Origin: Heligmosomoides polygyrus polygyrus
Lineage: Eukaryota > Nematoda > Chromadorea > Rhabditida > Heligmosomidae
Reading direction: 5' to 3'
Length of the DNA stretch: 64,000 nucleotides
Assembly: GCA_947396885.1 (NCBI GenBank)
Contig: OX377202.1
Location: 57,562,034 to 57,626,033 of the forward strand
In this document: piece after piece, positions 59,001-63,881 of the stretch
Numbering within the stretch: position 1 is the first letter of the stretch
Layout of the letters: every line of letters starts with the position of its first letter
The notes under the pieces: generated by a model
What the model was told of the DNA's origin: nothing
The model's input: only the letters and a program-made list of their open reading frames with translations
The model's database searches: none
Position numbers and translations under genes: made by a program

Positions 59001-62000
59001 TCCGTTTCGACATCAACTGAAGCTGCTGCGCCGTCACGTAGAATATGTAGTTGCGGACCTTCTAGCGATCTTCTTCTCCTCACGAGTTGGTGCATCGTTG
59101 TAGTCTATCACCCCAAAATCAGCGAGAAGATCGGACACCACCTTTGCTGGTGAAAAGGACATAGTGAGTGAATAAAAAGCAATAGGTCGACGACATTTTG
59201 GGCTTCTACATCCATCGAAAGTGCAGCAGATCAACGGTATTTCGGTCTTATTATCATACATACATTATTCTACTTACCTTTTTGGTTCACACATTTTTTG
59301 CTTTGTTCCGTGAACGCCAAGGATGTTAGAAACACCTCCAGTTATTCAATATAAGACTTGGACTCTATTTGTGTAAAACAGTAAACAAAACTATCACCAT
59401 AGCAGGTTTTGCCTTCAAGCATTTTTGCAAACGTGTATGGTAGTTTCTCCGGCTATTTAATCGAACAATCAACATAAATCTGGAGAAAAGGTCATTTCGA
59501 AGATAAATTATAATTTGCAAAAAAAAAACCAGCAGCAATGGGCACCGAACCAACGACGCCACACACGACAAGCAGTGGCGCTCCTTCCACGCCACTGCCA
59601 CATCGCTCTCGCGGCAGCTCTTCCTCACGGCCAGCCCGTGGTCAGACCACCCAACTTCGGCAGTTCAAACTCGCTCTGGAGTTTCATTTTGCAATTTCGA
59701 CACCCATATTCGTAATCAGCATTCCGATCTCTTTCTAATGATCCTGGTCTCAACTTGAAGTTCCGTGGGAGGTCGAAACCCTTTCCTAGTTAGTGGCCGG
59801 TCCGCTCTTCCGGTATGGGGACGCCAATTCTCCCGATCAAATGCTTGATTAGGATGCACACCAGTTGTATTTAAGTCCAAGTGCAATGTTTCTTCCAACG
59901 TTGCTTCGAGCGTTCCCTGAGCCGCTTTCCAGGGACCTAAAGGTTCAGGCCAATCTTACGCACAGTGTCGTCGTTTGCGTGAAGGACGTGGACGTAGCAT
60001 CGATGACGAGCTTCGCGCAGTTTCGGGGCGACACCAAGCCTCTGTCGTTTAGTGTCATTAGGAACGCGGTGCAAACGCGTAACTCCGGCTGTCCCACCGT
60101 AGGATTTTCGTCTCCATTACACTGAGGCGGCTTTCAGCTTCCTTAGTCACGGGCTAGCACTTAGCACCGTAGGACTACGTTTGTTCTATGAACCTTTGAT
60201 TTGAGGTGCTCAAGTGTTGTCGCATAGCACCCAGTCAACGAGCGCCATTTGGACCAGACTACATTCACGCGCGCATTCACCTCCAACTTGAGATTGCCAT
60301 CGGTCGTGACTGTTGCTCCACTTCAAAGATCTGACTCGTGACAGCTCAGAAGCATTGCTCCTAATAGATCCGCACTCGTTCACATCCTTCCTCAATATTC
60401 CGTGATATTTCACCTTTTTAGATGAGCAGGACAGATTGGCTACAGTTTTGCATATTCGTCGTCAGTCTATCATTAGTCGCCGTTAGGTGAAAGCATTGTT
60501 CCGTGAAAATTCCTGAACGGTCAGTCGGTCACCAATTCCAAAAATGATCGTTTGAAGTGACCTAGAAGCTTACAGTGGCTCAAGCAGATTGTGTCACTTC
60601 CATAGGCCCTTTGATCCTACTACATGTAGGTTCTCCACCTCATTTTTACGATGCACAAAGAGGTCTATAAAAGGCCTGACGATAAAGACCTCGTGCTTAA
60701 CCAGGAATAGGTCCGTTATGACTTGCTTCCGCTTCTTATTCTGGGCTTCGTCTATCATGTCTGTCACGCAGCCTGATTTTTCATTCGAATTCGAATATTT
60801 TGAAAAATCGCGTTTTTCGAATATATTCGATTTTGAATGCTCGAAAATTTTCGGTATTTGAAACAATTTAAATAATCGAAATTTTTGCGAGAGCATAAGT
60901 ATACATCGGACTATTACACCTCCACCAGTGCACGATCTTGTGGTGGAGCTCCAGTTTTGACGTCATAACCAACGACTCGTTGCATTCTAGCCTGTGCTTT
61001 ACCGCTTAACGGTCTTCGTAGAGCACTTGCTTTTCATCGCTGGTAAGCACTCGATCCAGGCCCCTTTCTTGAACCGGTGCAGAAACTCTCCGCAGTCGGA
61101 AGCACAACGGTTTGGTCGAGTTTCCTTCATCGGATGACTCGGATGAGGTCCTTTGGTTGGTGCTTTGACGATCTTCCAATCTCGTGCCGTTGACGAATGA
61201 TGGTTCACTGAGAGATCAGCGGTCAGTTGTCGCGTGGTTTGGGAAGCACTCGACTTGATGGATTTCCGCAGGCGCCTTTTGGTTAGGGCAGTTGGTCGTC
61301 CCGGGAGCGCTTTGTCATTTTTTGATCTTCTGAGCGGAAAGGAAGTTGCCATCTCCAAGGATGCCATCTCCACATTTTACTCCGTTGGGAGTGAACCTGC
61401 CAGTGAATTCCTCGAGGTGTTTGACCCCCCCCCCCACCATCCCGTCGTTGGGTTGCTGCCGAGCCTGATTGAGTGGTCATCGTTCTGGAGAATAAAACTT
61501 TTCAGCAACGCAAGTCACACTAACGGTAACCTAAAACAATCGCTTGGAAACAGAGCATAACCTCAGCGAGTTTGCTTTGAATCCCATGAAAAACAGAAAT
61601 GTTGCAAATTTTATGATTCAAGCTGATATTCTCGCTCTATCCCAGTTAAATAAATGGACTCAGTACATGTTAAATACTATTATCAAAATCTTATTGATTT
61701 ATGAGTAATCACAGAAGAAAGCCTGCTCCTGTAGAATGGTGATTTTGTCGACACTTGATTTCTGAGATGACAAGAAACCTTAAGGAAAATAAGTTTGGAA
61801 ACCAGAGAAACCTTGCCGTAAATTCAACGAGAAAACCTGAGTGATTACTGGCAGATATTCCGTATCATTCATTCTTGCAGCTGGCAGATGACACTGGTGA
61901 TGCTTGCGTTTTTTCCAATATTCTTCGGTCCTCTGGCTATAGCTTCCAAGGTATGACTAAGAGACAACCTTTGGTTACTAGTCTACTGCTGTTATTTTCA

Positions 62001-63665
62001 GTTTATGGCTAAAATCGTTCCTGAGGAGCAAAATGCCTATATTAATGCCGGTTCCACAGCAGAAGAAGTTATTCACGGTATACGAACGGTTGTCGCATTC
62101 AATGGACAAGAAAAGGAAATCAGGAGGTACATAGCTCGGTCTTTGGGTATACGAAGACATCAAGAATGTTGCGACTTCTCAGGCTGTCAGATTATGCTGT
62201 CCTTACGGACTGAAAATGCAGACTTCGTGACAGTCAGAAATCGGTCTGCCGTGCACAGCATTGTCGTGTCGACGAGTTTTTGTTCAGCTTGCGGATAACT
62301 CTGTTCAGGATAGCAAGTTTTTCTCGGTACTATGTGTAGTTCTTGAGGAGATTCAAAAGCAAATGTAGAGGAGGTGTATTAGGACGTATTATGCTTGCTT
62401 TCAGAGGCGCATAGCTGATGATTCTCATCTCGTGAGAGATGTATTATCTCTCACGAGATGAGAATCATCTATTAAATATTATCAAGCTCACGAGATGAGA
62501 ATCATCTATTAAATATTATCAAGCGGAAAAGCAAGCGAACGAAATGCATTACTTAATCAAGCCTAGCTGGAGGCTGTAGCTGATCCAAGGACTAATTGCA
62601 GAGAGATATTCCCAACAAGGCCCTCATATCTATTATATCCTCATATATCCCTATTGGGGAAAGGGTAAAGAAATTTCAGAGGAAGCTTTACTTGAGACAT
62701 GGGTTCAGTTAGATGAGGTTGTTCCACTCGTGTCACATAAATCAAGACCCTGTACTGCATTCTCTGGAATCTCATGGAAAAACCAAGGATGCCCGTATTG
62801 TTTTCAATATTTTGAGCGCGATGATAAAAATGTGCAGCTCAAAATTTTATTAAATTGTATTCTCAATAACTAGAGGTACCGTGAAAATCACCTAGACCAC
62901 TCCAAAAACGAGCCACAAGGTCCAACTCATTTACTCGTAAGGCAGGCTCTATATTCACATCTTTGAAAAGTGCAGTGGATCTATTCGTTCCTTGCTTTTC
63001 TATTTTTTCGACGCTAGGCTAGGTGTCCACTTCTATCTTGCTAGTAGTTGTGCTGAGTGATTGTGTTTTTTCTCTGATGTCTACCTTATGCTGTGTATTG
63101 AATCAATATATCAATATCAATATTCTCAGCAACCTTTAGATACTCCGATCATCTGCAGACGGGAATGCGACTGGGTGTCCGAAAAGCGTTTCTTACCTCT
63201 TTCGGAACGGCATTCATCATGGCCGCCCTGTTCTGCTCGATGGCCGTCTCGTTTTGGTATCTTCGCCCTAATCTACTGAGCTCAGGCTAACACTGTCTTT
63301 TTCAGTTGCAACGGTGGCCTGCTTTAGGTACGGAACGAAGCTCGTGATCTCCGGCCAGATCACGCCAGGCACGGTGTTCGCCGTGTTCTGGGCAGTGATC
63401 GGCGGGGCCTTCGCGGCGGCCCAGGCTGCTCCTCAGATAGGCGTTCTCATTTCGAGCATGACCGCTGCTGCTCCGATCTTCGCCATCATTGATCGAGTCA
63501 GTCCAGTACCGTCGAAAAACGAAGTTGCTCCTGCGTACGCGGAAGACGTTCTCCTTTCAGAAGCCTCCAATTGACTCGTTGTCGAATGCTGGACGATATC
63601 TCAACGACATCAAGGGAAGAATCACCATCGCCGATGTACGGTTCAGTTACCCCTCGCGGCCAGAA
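28887..63665 (+). CDS. pgp: P-glycoprotein (ABCB-type ABC transporter), 5' half, nine exons, continues past window
   Basis: P-glycoproteins are ATP-driven exporters in the plasma membrane that move hydrophobic compounds; in parasitic nematodes they are linked to anthelmintic efflux (established knowledge). Exons at 28887-29013, 47477-47595, 50739-50872, 54710-54811, 61881-61950, 62002-62126, 63140-63256, 63328-63496 and 63561-63665 total 1068 bases and join in frame into 356 codons. The product starts at FRYATKLD (just before TM1) and ends at FSYPSRPE (A-loop tyrosine of NBD1), close to the spacing in vertebrate ABCB1. Landmarks in order are TM1 (residues ~10-35), TM2 (~62-82), the CWHTVCERQ / LRQDMAWFD coupling loop, TM3, TM4, the [26 protein letters not shown] loop, TM5 and TM6. 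The N-terminal exon(s), Walker A, signature, Walker B and the second half are not seen here. Which pgp paralogue it is cannot be told without a search. Confidence in the family is very high. Confidence 0.95.
29430..29645. repeat. Inverted-repeat element with CCCCACGCT arms
   Basis: TTTTCGGCAAAAATCAAACC with CCCACGCTTGACC at the left is approximately complementary to TGAGCGTGGGGTCCGATTTC near 29615-29640. A related left half (AAATTTTCGACAAAAATAG, CCCACGCTTGACT) occurs at 46632-46665. It is a probable MITE near P-gp exon 1. Confidence 0.55.
30480..30871 (-). mobile_element. RTE-type LINE relic
   Basis: The minus strand encodes [20 protein letters not shown] and [17 protein letters not shown], then [12 protein letters not shown] in another frame. 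This is the stretch just before and at the start of the RT domain of the RTE subfamily seen at 2.6-4.3 kb. Many stops; 5' and 3' parts are missing or unrecognisable. Confidence 0.7.
31142..31405 (-). mobile_element. CR1-like LINE endonuclease C-terminal relic
   Basis: Encodes [20 protein letters not shown] then [17 protein letters not shown]. This matches the RGSNxLDLxL ... PFSTSDHNSxxF signature at the end of CR1/jockey-like endonuclease domains. It is a single 88-residue fragment with no RT attached. Confidence 0.6.
31521..33884. other. Intron 1 stretch with no clear gene
   Basis: Apart from the weak LINE block near 32542-32787 I recognise nothing. A C15 run is at 31542-31556. Small open frames on both strands (32946-33157, 33559-33819) have no family resemblance. 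Confidence 0.45.
32542..32787 (-). mobile_element. Possible CR1-like LINE fragment
   Basis: The nucleotide stretch CATCAGAAAGTGAAATTGTA (32732 on) closely resembles CATCGGAAAGTGAAATTGTT at 46160, the endonuclease end of the LINE at 42.7-46.2 kb. The protein reads [15 protein letters not shown] there. Only this short block supports it. Confidence 0.4.
33885..34540 (-). mobile_element. LINE 3' fragment with (AAAT)n tail
   Basis: A (TTTA)n run at 33887-33906 is the tail of a minus-strand LINE. The block GGGGCGGGTTCTATC ... CCTCTTTAAACTAAC ... ACGCACCCCAGGCG (34381-34433) recurs near 41358-41407 next to another (AAAT)n-tailed fragment, so the two share a 3' untranslated region. No coding part is present. 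Confidence 0.55.
34559..34640. repeat. 18-bp minisatellite GTCTGTACGGGGCGGAGC
   Basis: Units start at 34559, 34577, 34595 and 34613, with a diverged fifth at 34631. The arrangement is regular, so the open frame on the minus strand is a repeat artefact. Confidence 0.85.
34720..35095. repeat. Minisatellite with GACTCAGTAGACGTGCCGAA units
   Basis: Repeats of GTGCCTGGCGACTCAGTAGA / CGTGCCGAACACG(C/T)TGCC, about 42-45 bases each, interrupted by G-rich runs, including 17 G at 34970-34986. Related GACGTG-rich arrays occur at 37130-37280 and 52790-53370. Confidence 0.8.
35141..35480 (+). repeat. 108-bp tandem repeat, three copies plus partial
   Basis: Units begin TGTATTTCGTTCAAGCGG at 35141, 35249 and 35357; a diverged fourth starts near 35465. 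They are almost identical. Since 108 is divisible by 3, the frame at 35096-35563 stays open and would give three 36-residue repeats ([18 protein letters not shown]...). I see no start context, splice site or known domain, so coding is doubtful. Confidence 0.85.
35690..35860 (+). repeat. ~155-bp direct repeat, copy 1
   Basis: AATCGGTGACGATGACATCG through a poly-C run (35808-35819) to GAAGTTTTT is repeated at 36868-37023 with scattered differences, including the same poly-C position. Confidence 0.8.
36079..36752 (+). repeat. ~320-bp tandem duplication
   Basis: The sequence from GCGTCTTCGACGGATTC through GATTACGCTGCGAT (36151 and 36472) to GATCGTTTCTGATGTT is present twice with a period of about 321, plus a partial third start at 36717. 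The minus-strand open frame inside is not recognised. Confidence 0.8.
36868..37023 (+). repeat. ~155-bp direct repeat, copy 2
   Basis: Copy of 35690-35860: GATGACATCGACAGCCTT, TTACCTACCGTACCCTACCA, then poly-C and GAAGTGTGGGCGAAG. The two copies bracket the 320-bp tandem duplication. Confidence 0.8.
37130..37350. repeat. GACGTG minisatellite followed by AACCAGTA array
   Basis: GGGGATTCAGAAGACGTGCC-like units (37138, 37199, 37240) are followed by GGGGAACCAGTA-like units (37291-37350). The same two-part order appears, longer, at 52790-53700. Confidence 0.65.
37485..37540 (-). repeat. Dispersed double-hairpin repeat
   Basis: On the minus strand, AAGTGCTCCGTCACGCC then TATCGGCGTGCCTCGCACTT and GCGCGCTTCGCGCG. 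A homologue lies on the + strand at 15952-16003 (GTGCTACGGCACGCC, GGCGTGTCCCGCACTTGCC, CGCCTCGCGGGG). A terminal hairpin of this kind occurs at Helitron 3' ends, but no CTRR end is clear. Confidence 0.45.
37990..40135 (-). mobile_element. CR1-like LINE, 5'-truncated, broken ORF2
   Basis: On the minus strand: connector and RT start (40122-39124: [15 protein letters not shown] near 39757, [35 protein letters not shown]), then [20 protein letters not shown] and the catalytic [10 protein letters not shown] (39035-38739), then PQLKY and [18 protein letters not shown] (38778-38026). Frameshifts break the frame at about 39120, 38760 and 38490. It lies antisense in P-gp intron 1 and shares about the same layout as the copy at 42.7-46.2 kb. 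Confidence 0.88.
40140..41037 (-). mobile_element. mariner element (bandit/SETMAR-like), interrupted by a LINE
   Basis: The transposase region on the minus strand is well conserved, but the 5' end is cut at 41037, where a LINE (AAAT)n tail begins inside the codons for KFRNGDES. The N-terminal HTH half is therefore displaced or lost. The C-terminus is frameshifted near 40325 and continues as GREN...[15 protein letters not shown]. TIRs could not be identified. Confidence 0.85.
40314..41078 (-). pseudogene. mariner transposase, DD34D triad intact
   Basis: Cut-and-paste transposase that moves mariner elements by binding TIRs. Visible in order: [20 protein letters not shown] linker, second HTH ([20 protein letters not shown]), [15 protein letters not shown] (first Asp), [11 protein letters not shown] (second Asp) and [13 protein letters not shown] (third Asp), with exactly 34 residues between the second and third. 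The first ~15 residues come from the inserted LINE tail and are not transposase. A frameshift follows ATSW. The family resembles hookworm bandit and vertebrate SETMAR-type mariners. Confidence 0.9.
41038..41460 (-). mobile_element. LINE 3' fragment with (AAAT)n tail, inserted in the mariner
   Basis: TTTTTATTTTTATTTATTTG at 41037-41056 is a minus-strand LINE tail. Downstream the block GGGGCGGGCCCTGTATCTC, CCTCTTTAAACTGG and ACGCACCCCAAAGG (41357-41410) matches the fragment at 33.9-34.5 kb. The right border is not defined. Confidence 0.6.
41990..42125 (-). mobile_element. Possible tRNA-derived SINE head
   Basis: On the minus strand, TGGCAGCGGCGGCGC (A-box-like) is followed about 50 bases later by AGAGTTCGAACCCCGC (B-box-like), with CACCA and TGGTG at the ends. 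The T-stem does not pair well, so it is not a functional tRNA gene. It shares no obvious sequence with the SINE at 8.6 kb. Confidence 0.3.
42194..42737 (-). mobile_element. CR1-like LINE C-terminal fragment, split by another LINE
   Basis: An open 165-codon frame reads [57 protein letters not shown] and [19 protein letters not shown]: the typical region after the RT domain in CR1-like LINEs. It is well preserved and in frame up to 42737, where the (AAAT)n tail of the next LINE interrupts it. It is a different subfamily from the two neighbouring LINEs. Confidence 0.85.
42738..46210 (-). mobile_element. CR1-like LINE, 3.5 kb, 5'-truncated
   Basis: The (AAAT)n tail lies at 42738-42766. A long non-coding 3' part follows to about 44090, then the coding part on the minus strand: C-terminal segment (44595-44095), RT catalytic part with [12 protein letters not shown] and [20 protein letters not shown] (44898-44599), RT start with [37 protein letters not shown] and [15 protein letters not shown] (45422-44931), connector (45635-45423), and endonuclease end with [17 protein letters not shown] (46207-45632). 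Each boundary is a frameshift or stop. It is 5'-truncated inside the endonuclease. Confidence 0.88.
43335..43350. repeat. Poly-G run
   Basis: A run of 10 G in the 3' region of the LINE, one of about 15 G/C runs of nine or more bases in the window (see findings). Confidence 0.8.
46335..46560. repeat. Inverted repeat ~45 bp arms (GCTCACCTACGCGACAT)
   Basis: AGATATAGGTACATGTCGCG and TAGGTGAGCAGCATTGG (46336-46380) is complementary to CCAATGCTGCTCACCTACGC and GACATATACCAAGATAT (46521-46557). The ~140-base spacer has no gene, so this looks like a MITE. Confidence 0.65.
46882..47375. mobile_element. GC-rich TIR element with internal 86-bp repeat
   Basis: TIRs AAGGCCCCCGCAGACTTCTG (46882-46906) and CGCCGCAAAAGTCTGCGGGG (47351-47375) are complementary over 25 bases with one mismatch. 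Inside, an 86-bp sequence starting AGCGGCTTGACTCATCATCA occurs at 46907-46992 and 47157-47242. No transposase. It ends about 100 bases before P-gp exon 2. Confidence 0.7.
47477..47595 (+). CDS. pgp: P-gp exon 2 (extracellular loop 1 and TM2)
   Basis: Acceptor gttcag, donor C|gtgagt, phase 1 to 0. It encodes [14 protein letters not shown], an acidic extracellular loop, and then the TM2 stretch [15 protein letters not shown]. It lies 18,463 bases after the previous exon, yet the split Gly codon and the protein homology both fit exactly. The flanks read open, so a longer ORF surrounds it. Confidence 0.92.
47596..47959. other. P-gp intron 2 start, no feature
   Basis: The open frame continues past the exon 2 donor to 47742, but this part has no P-gp homology. 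Nothing else seen. Confidence 0.5.
47960..48455 (-). mobile_element. Dead RTE LINE 3' part, split by hAT
   Basis: The minus strand reads [19 protein letters not shown] and other pieces of the conserved RTE C-terminal region (compare [16 protein letters not shown] at 25.6 kb), with stops. Sequence resembling the preceding RT segment continues on the other side of the hAT insertion at 49935-49975. Confidence 0.55.
48753..49048 (+). mobile_element. tRNA-derived SINE, copy C, inside a hAT element
   Basis: A-box-like GCAGCGCAGTCGGAGGAGTG, GTGCACCCTATACCAGG, then body and end as in copy B, including CCTCCACGACATCCCGTGG and a TTTATCCTTATCCTTTA tail. The copy lies between the left TIR of the hAT element and its transposase remnant, so it inserted into, or was captured by, that element. 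Confidence 0.75.
49060..49330 (+). pseudogene. hAT transposase C-terminal dimerisation domain relic
   Basis: Encodes [20 protein letters not shown] then [17 protein letters not shown], matching the hAT C-terminal domain (PxLAxLAxKYLxxPPGSVxSERxFSxAG). After a frameshift at about 49250 it continues [16 protein letters not shown]. The catalytic N-terminal and central parts are missing. Confidence 0.8.
49935..50738. other. P-gp intron 2 end, no clear feature
   Basis: The first ~40 bases continue the split RTE relic. The rest has no open frame of note and ends in the ttccag acceptor of exon 3. Confidence 0.5.
50739..50872 (+). CDS. pgp: P-gp exon 3 (intracellular loop 1, coupling helix)
   Basis: Acceptor ttccag, donor A|gtgcgt, phase 0 to 2. 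It encodes [20 protein letters not shown] followed by [20 protein letters not shown], the hallmark intracellular loop of P-glycoproteins that docks on the nucleotide-binding domain. A Tc3-like transposon begins only 35 bases after the exon end. Confidence 0.95.
50908..52483 (-). mobile_element. Tc3-like Tc1/mariner-superfamily element, TA target
   Basis: 28-bp TIRs (left begins CAGTGTGTTTCAAAAGTATA; right is its complement with two mismatches), flanked by TA at 50906-50907 and 52484-52485. Minus-strand transposase pieces are present: [20 protein letters not shown] (51500-51400; DNA-x-x-H motif with the second catalytic Asp), and [16 protein letters not shown] (52140) in the N-terminal half. 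Stops and frameshifts separate them. It is inserted in P-gp intron 3, 35 bases after exon 3. Confidence 0.9.
52790..53370. repeat. ~55-bp degenerate minisatellite (TTCAGAAGACGTGTCACCGA)
   Basis: About ten diverged units built on TCAGAAGACGTGTCACCGAT / GTCGTGAAAGG-like words. Multiple overlapping open frames on both strands are by-products. It lies in P-gp intron 3. Confidence 0.75.
53380..53700. repeat. GGACCAGTAAAGGGG minisatellite
   Basis: Irregular 15-22-base units of GGACCAGT(A/G)AAGGGG, including a G run at 53541-53551. It directly follows the GACGTG array, the same order as at 37.13-37.35 kb. Confidence 0.75.
53701..54709. other. P-gp intron 3 end, no clear feature
   Basis: Short unremarkable open frames on both strands; the stretch ends in the attccag acceptor of exon 4. 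Confidence 0.5.
54710..54811 (+). CDS. pgp: P-gp exon 4 ([10 protein letters not shown] and TM3), GC donor
   Basis: Acceptor attccag. The first base completes a split Asp codon, then [17 protein letters not shown] and the TM3 stretch follow, ending FWN plus AG of a split Ser. The donor must be AG|gcaagt (GC instead of GT): the only nearby GT (54816-54817) would put the next exon out of frame. Confidence 0.92.
54812..55556. other. P-gp intron 4 start, no clear feature
   Basis: Begins with the GC donor. A 116-codon minus-strand frame (54764-55114) overlaps exon 4 and is an antisense shadow. The block near 55470-55555 (CTTCAAGTTGAGACCAGG) is also found inverted at 59740-59760 (CCTGGTCTCAACTTGAAG), a short dispersed repeat. 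Confidence 0.5.
55565..57542. mobile_element. Second hAT-like element, 8-bp target duplication CTCGGAAT
   Basis: Left end CAGGGGTGTGCGTTCAACG and right end TTTAACGCACACCCTCG are near-complementary, flanked by CTCGGAAT on both sides (55557-55564 and 57543-57550). Subterminal TTTAACG / TTACCG motifs are shared with the hAT at 48.46 kb, so both belong to one family. The 1.98-kb interior has short open frames (56595-56915, 56919-57194) that I do not recognise as transposase. Confidence 0.8.
57613..57628 (+). repeat. Run of 16 G
   Basis: Uninterrupted G tract next to the CCGCGG cluster. Similar tracts lie at 34970-34986 (17 G), 31542-31556 (15 C) and 1267-1280 (14 C). Confidence 0.9.
57701..58334. 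mobile_element. Cluster of four CCGCGG-rich inverted-repeat elements
   Basis: Four ~144-bp units (57701-57844, 57878-58021, 58030-58172, 58191-58334) each begin TTATACTCCCGCGGGAG and end CTCCCGCGGGAGTATAA, with a core resembling GCGGGCGTGGCGAGGCGCGG in alternating orientation. Outer flanks pair as well (GCCTGAG ... CTCAGGC). Long open frames across 57752-58355 come from the repeats, not genes. Confidence 0.75.
58400..58540. mobile_element. GATTCATCAA-type MITE, copy 2
   Basis: TIRs GGGCCAGATTCATCAA and TTGATGAATCTGACC, flanked by CTG at 58397-58399 and 58541-58543. The ends match the copies at 2691 and 63717; the interior is not obviously alike. It abuts the left end of a long-TIR element. 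Confidence 0.7.
58541..59575 (-). mobile_element. Long-TIR DDE transposon relic
   Basis: Left 58541-58730 and right 59385-59575 are inverted repeats of about 190 bases (CTGCTTGTC... and ...GACAAGCAG at the ends; ACTACCATACACGTTTGCAA is shared inverted inside). The minus strand between encodes [11 protein letters not shown], then [16 protein letters not shown] in the next frame. IQPLDV...PMK resembles the third-Asp region of pogo/CENP-B-like DDE transposases. An acidic stretch ([16 protein letters not shown]) precedes it. Long TIRs recall the Tc4/Tc5 group of nematodes; this assignment is tentative. Confidence 0.65.
59780..60420 (-). mobile_element. RTE LINE 3' relic
   Basis: The minus strand holds [20 protein letters not shown] (60413-60320), matching the intact RTE segment DVNEAGSVETNGTALVRTTN at 25.85 kb, and [15 protein letters not shown] (59850), matching the end of its C-terminal domain (VAGIHPDQAFDRV). 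Numerous stops. It is the same subfamily as the 25.2-28.3 kb element. Confidence 0.75.
60778..60890. repeat. ATTCGAA-rich AT repeat, second copy
   Basis: Short stretch with CATTCGAATTCGAATATT and AAAAATCGCGTTTTTCGAAT, closely matching the motif field at 5.0-5.28 kb, including the shared TTTTTCGAATAT and GAATGCTCGAA words. Confidence 0.6.
60990..61480 (-). mobile_element. mariner N-terminal relic
   Basis: The minus strand encodes [36 protein letters not shown] and [18 protein letters not shown], matching a mariner-type HTH followed by the GAWIExLVTxDEK region (the first Asp stretch is frameshifted). It is a third mariner lineage, different from those at 12.9 and 40.1 kb. The C-terminal half is not seen. 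Confidence 0.7.
61881..61950 (+). CDS. pgp: P-gp exon 5 (TM4)
   Basis: Acceptor cttgcag, donor G|gtatga, phase 2 to 0. It encodes [19 protein letters not shown] and [12 protein letters not shown] is the typical start of TM4 in nematode P-gps. The exon is only 70 bases, 7.1 kb after exon 4. Confidence 0.93.
62002..62126 (+). CDS. pgp: P-gp exon 6 (intracellular loop 2)
   Basis: Acceptor ttttcag after a 51-base intron, donor G|gtacat. It encodes [20 protein letters not shown] then [20 protein letters not shown], the conserved second intracellular loop (A-x-AEEV-x-x-IRTV-x-AF-x-GQEKE). It ends in phase 2 inside an Arg codon. Confidence 0.95.
62127..63139. other. P-gp intron 6, no gene
   Basis: A 1013-base intron that contains the 62417-62525 hairpin repeat. 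The frame of exon 6 stays open to 62298 but loses homology directly after the Arg codon at 62126. Confidence 0.6.
62417..62525. repeat. 24-bp perfect hairpin plus 37-bp tandem duplication
   Basis: GATGATTCTCATCTCGTGAG... (62417-62440) and its exact complement (62446-62469) are separated by GTATT. The right arm and following sequence (CTCACGAGATGAGAATCATC ... TATTATCAAG) are then repeated once to 62523. It is in P-gp intron 6. Confidence 0.85.
63140..63256 (+). CDS. pgp: P-gp exon 7 (TM5)
   Basis: Acceptor acctttag, chosen over the ctgcag at 63149-63154 because only it keeps phase and supplies YSDHLQ before [13 protein letters not shown]5 follows ([18 protein letters not shown]). Donor G|gtatct splits the Trp codon. 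Confidence 0.9.
63328..63496 (+). CDS. pgp: P-gp exon 8 (TM6 and linker to NBD1)
   Basis: Acceptor gctttag after a 71-base intron; the first base completes Trp, giving [11 protein letters not shown]. Next come [17 protein letters not shown] (TM6), [20 protein letters not shown] and IIDR, the standard lead-in to NBD1. The donor is A|gtcagt. An earlier ttcag (63301-63305) would break phase. Confidence 0.95.
63561..63665 (+). CDS. pgp: P-gp exon 9 (start of NBD1, A-loop)
   Basis: Acceptor cctttcag, donor A|gtgagt, phase 0 to 0. It encodes [20 protein letters not shown] then [15 protein letters not shown]. The Tyr of FSYPSRPE is the A-loop residue that stacks on the ATP adenine in this family. 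Walker A should be in the next exon, outside the window. Confidence 0.95.
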
Positions 63666-63716
63666 GTGAGTACGTCTCTTTGTTGTCTGTTTACTAGCTG
63701 GGAAGTGATTTCACCA

Positions 63717-63881
63717 GGGGCTGGATTCATCAACTGCTTACAATAATTTAACAGAAAAAGTACAGCCGATATCTCTGATAGCGCTGCTTATCAAGCGATA
63801 TGGTGAGACATTCCACTCTCAGGGATTTTGGCCATATTTTCTCTCTTAAATCGCTGTAAGTCGTTGATGAATCCGTGTTTC
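63717..63881. mobile_element. GATTCATCAA-type MITE, copy 3, in P-gp intron 9
   Basis: Left end GGGGCTGGATTCATCAAC and right end GTTGATGAATCCGTG form an imperfect TIR like those at 2691 and 58400. The right terminus is diverged, so its exact end is uncertain. It starts about 50 bases after P-gp exon 9. Confidence 0.6.

Noticed and set aside
62127..62160. Extension of P-gp exon 6 through RYIARSLG to a donor at gtatac
   Set aside because: The frame looks plausible, but the junction to [10 protein letters not shown] at 63140 needs the 62126 donor to keep phase and length.
63155..63256. P-gp exon 7 starting after ctgcag at 63154
   Set aside because: It would leave the phase wrong relative to exon 6; the upstream acctttag restores phase and adds expected residues.
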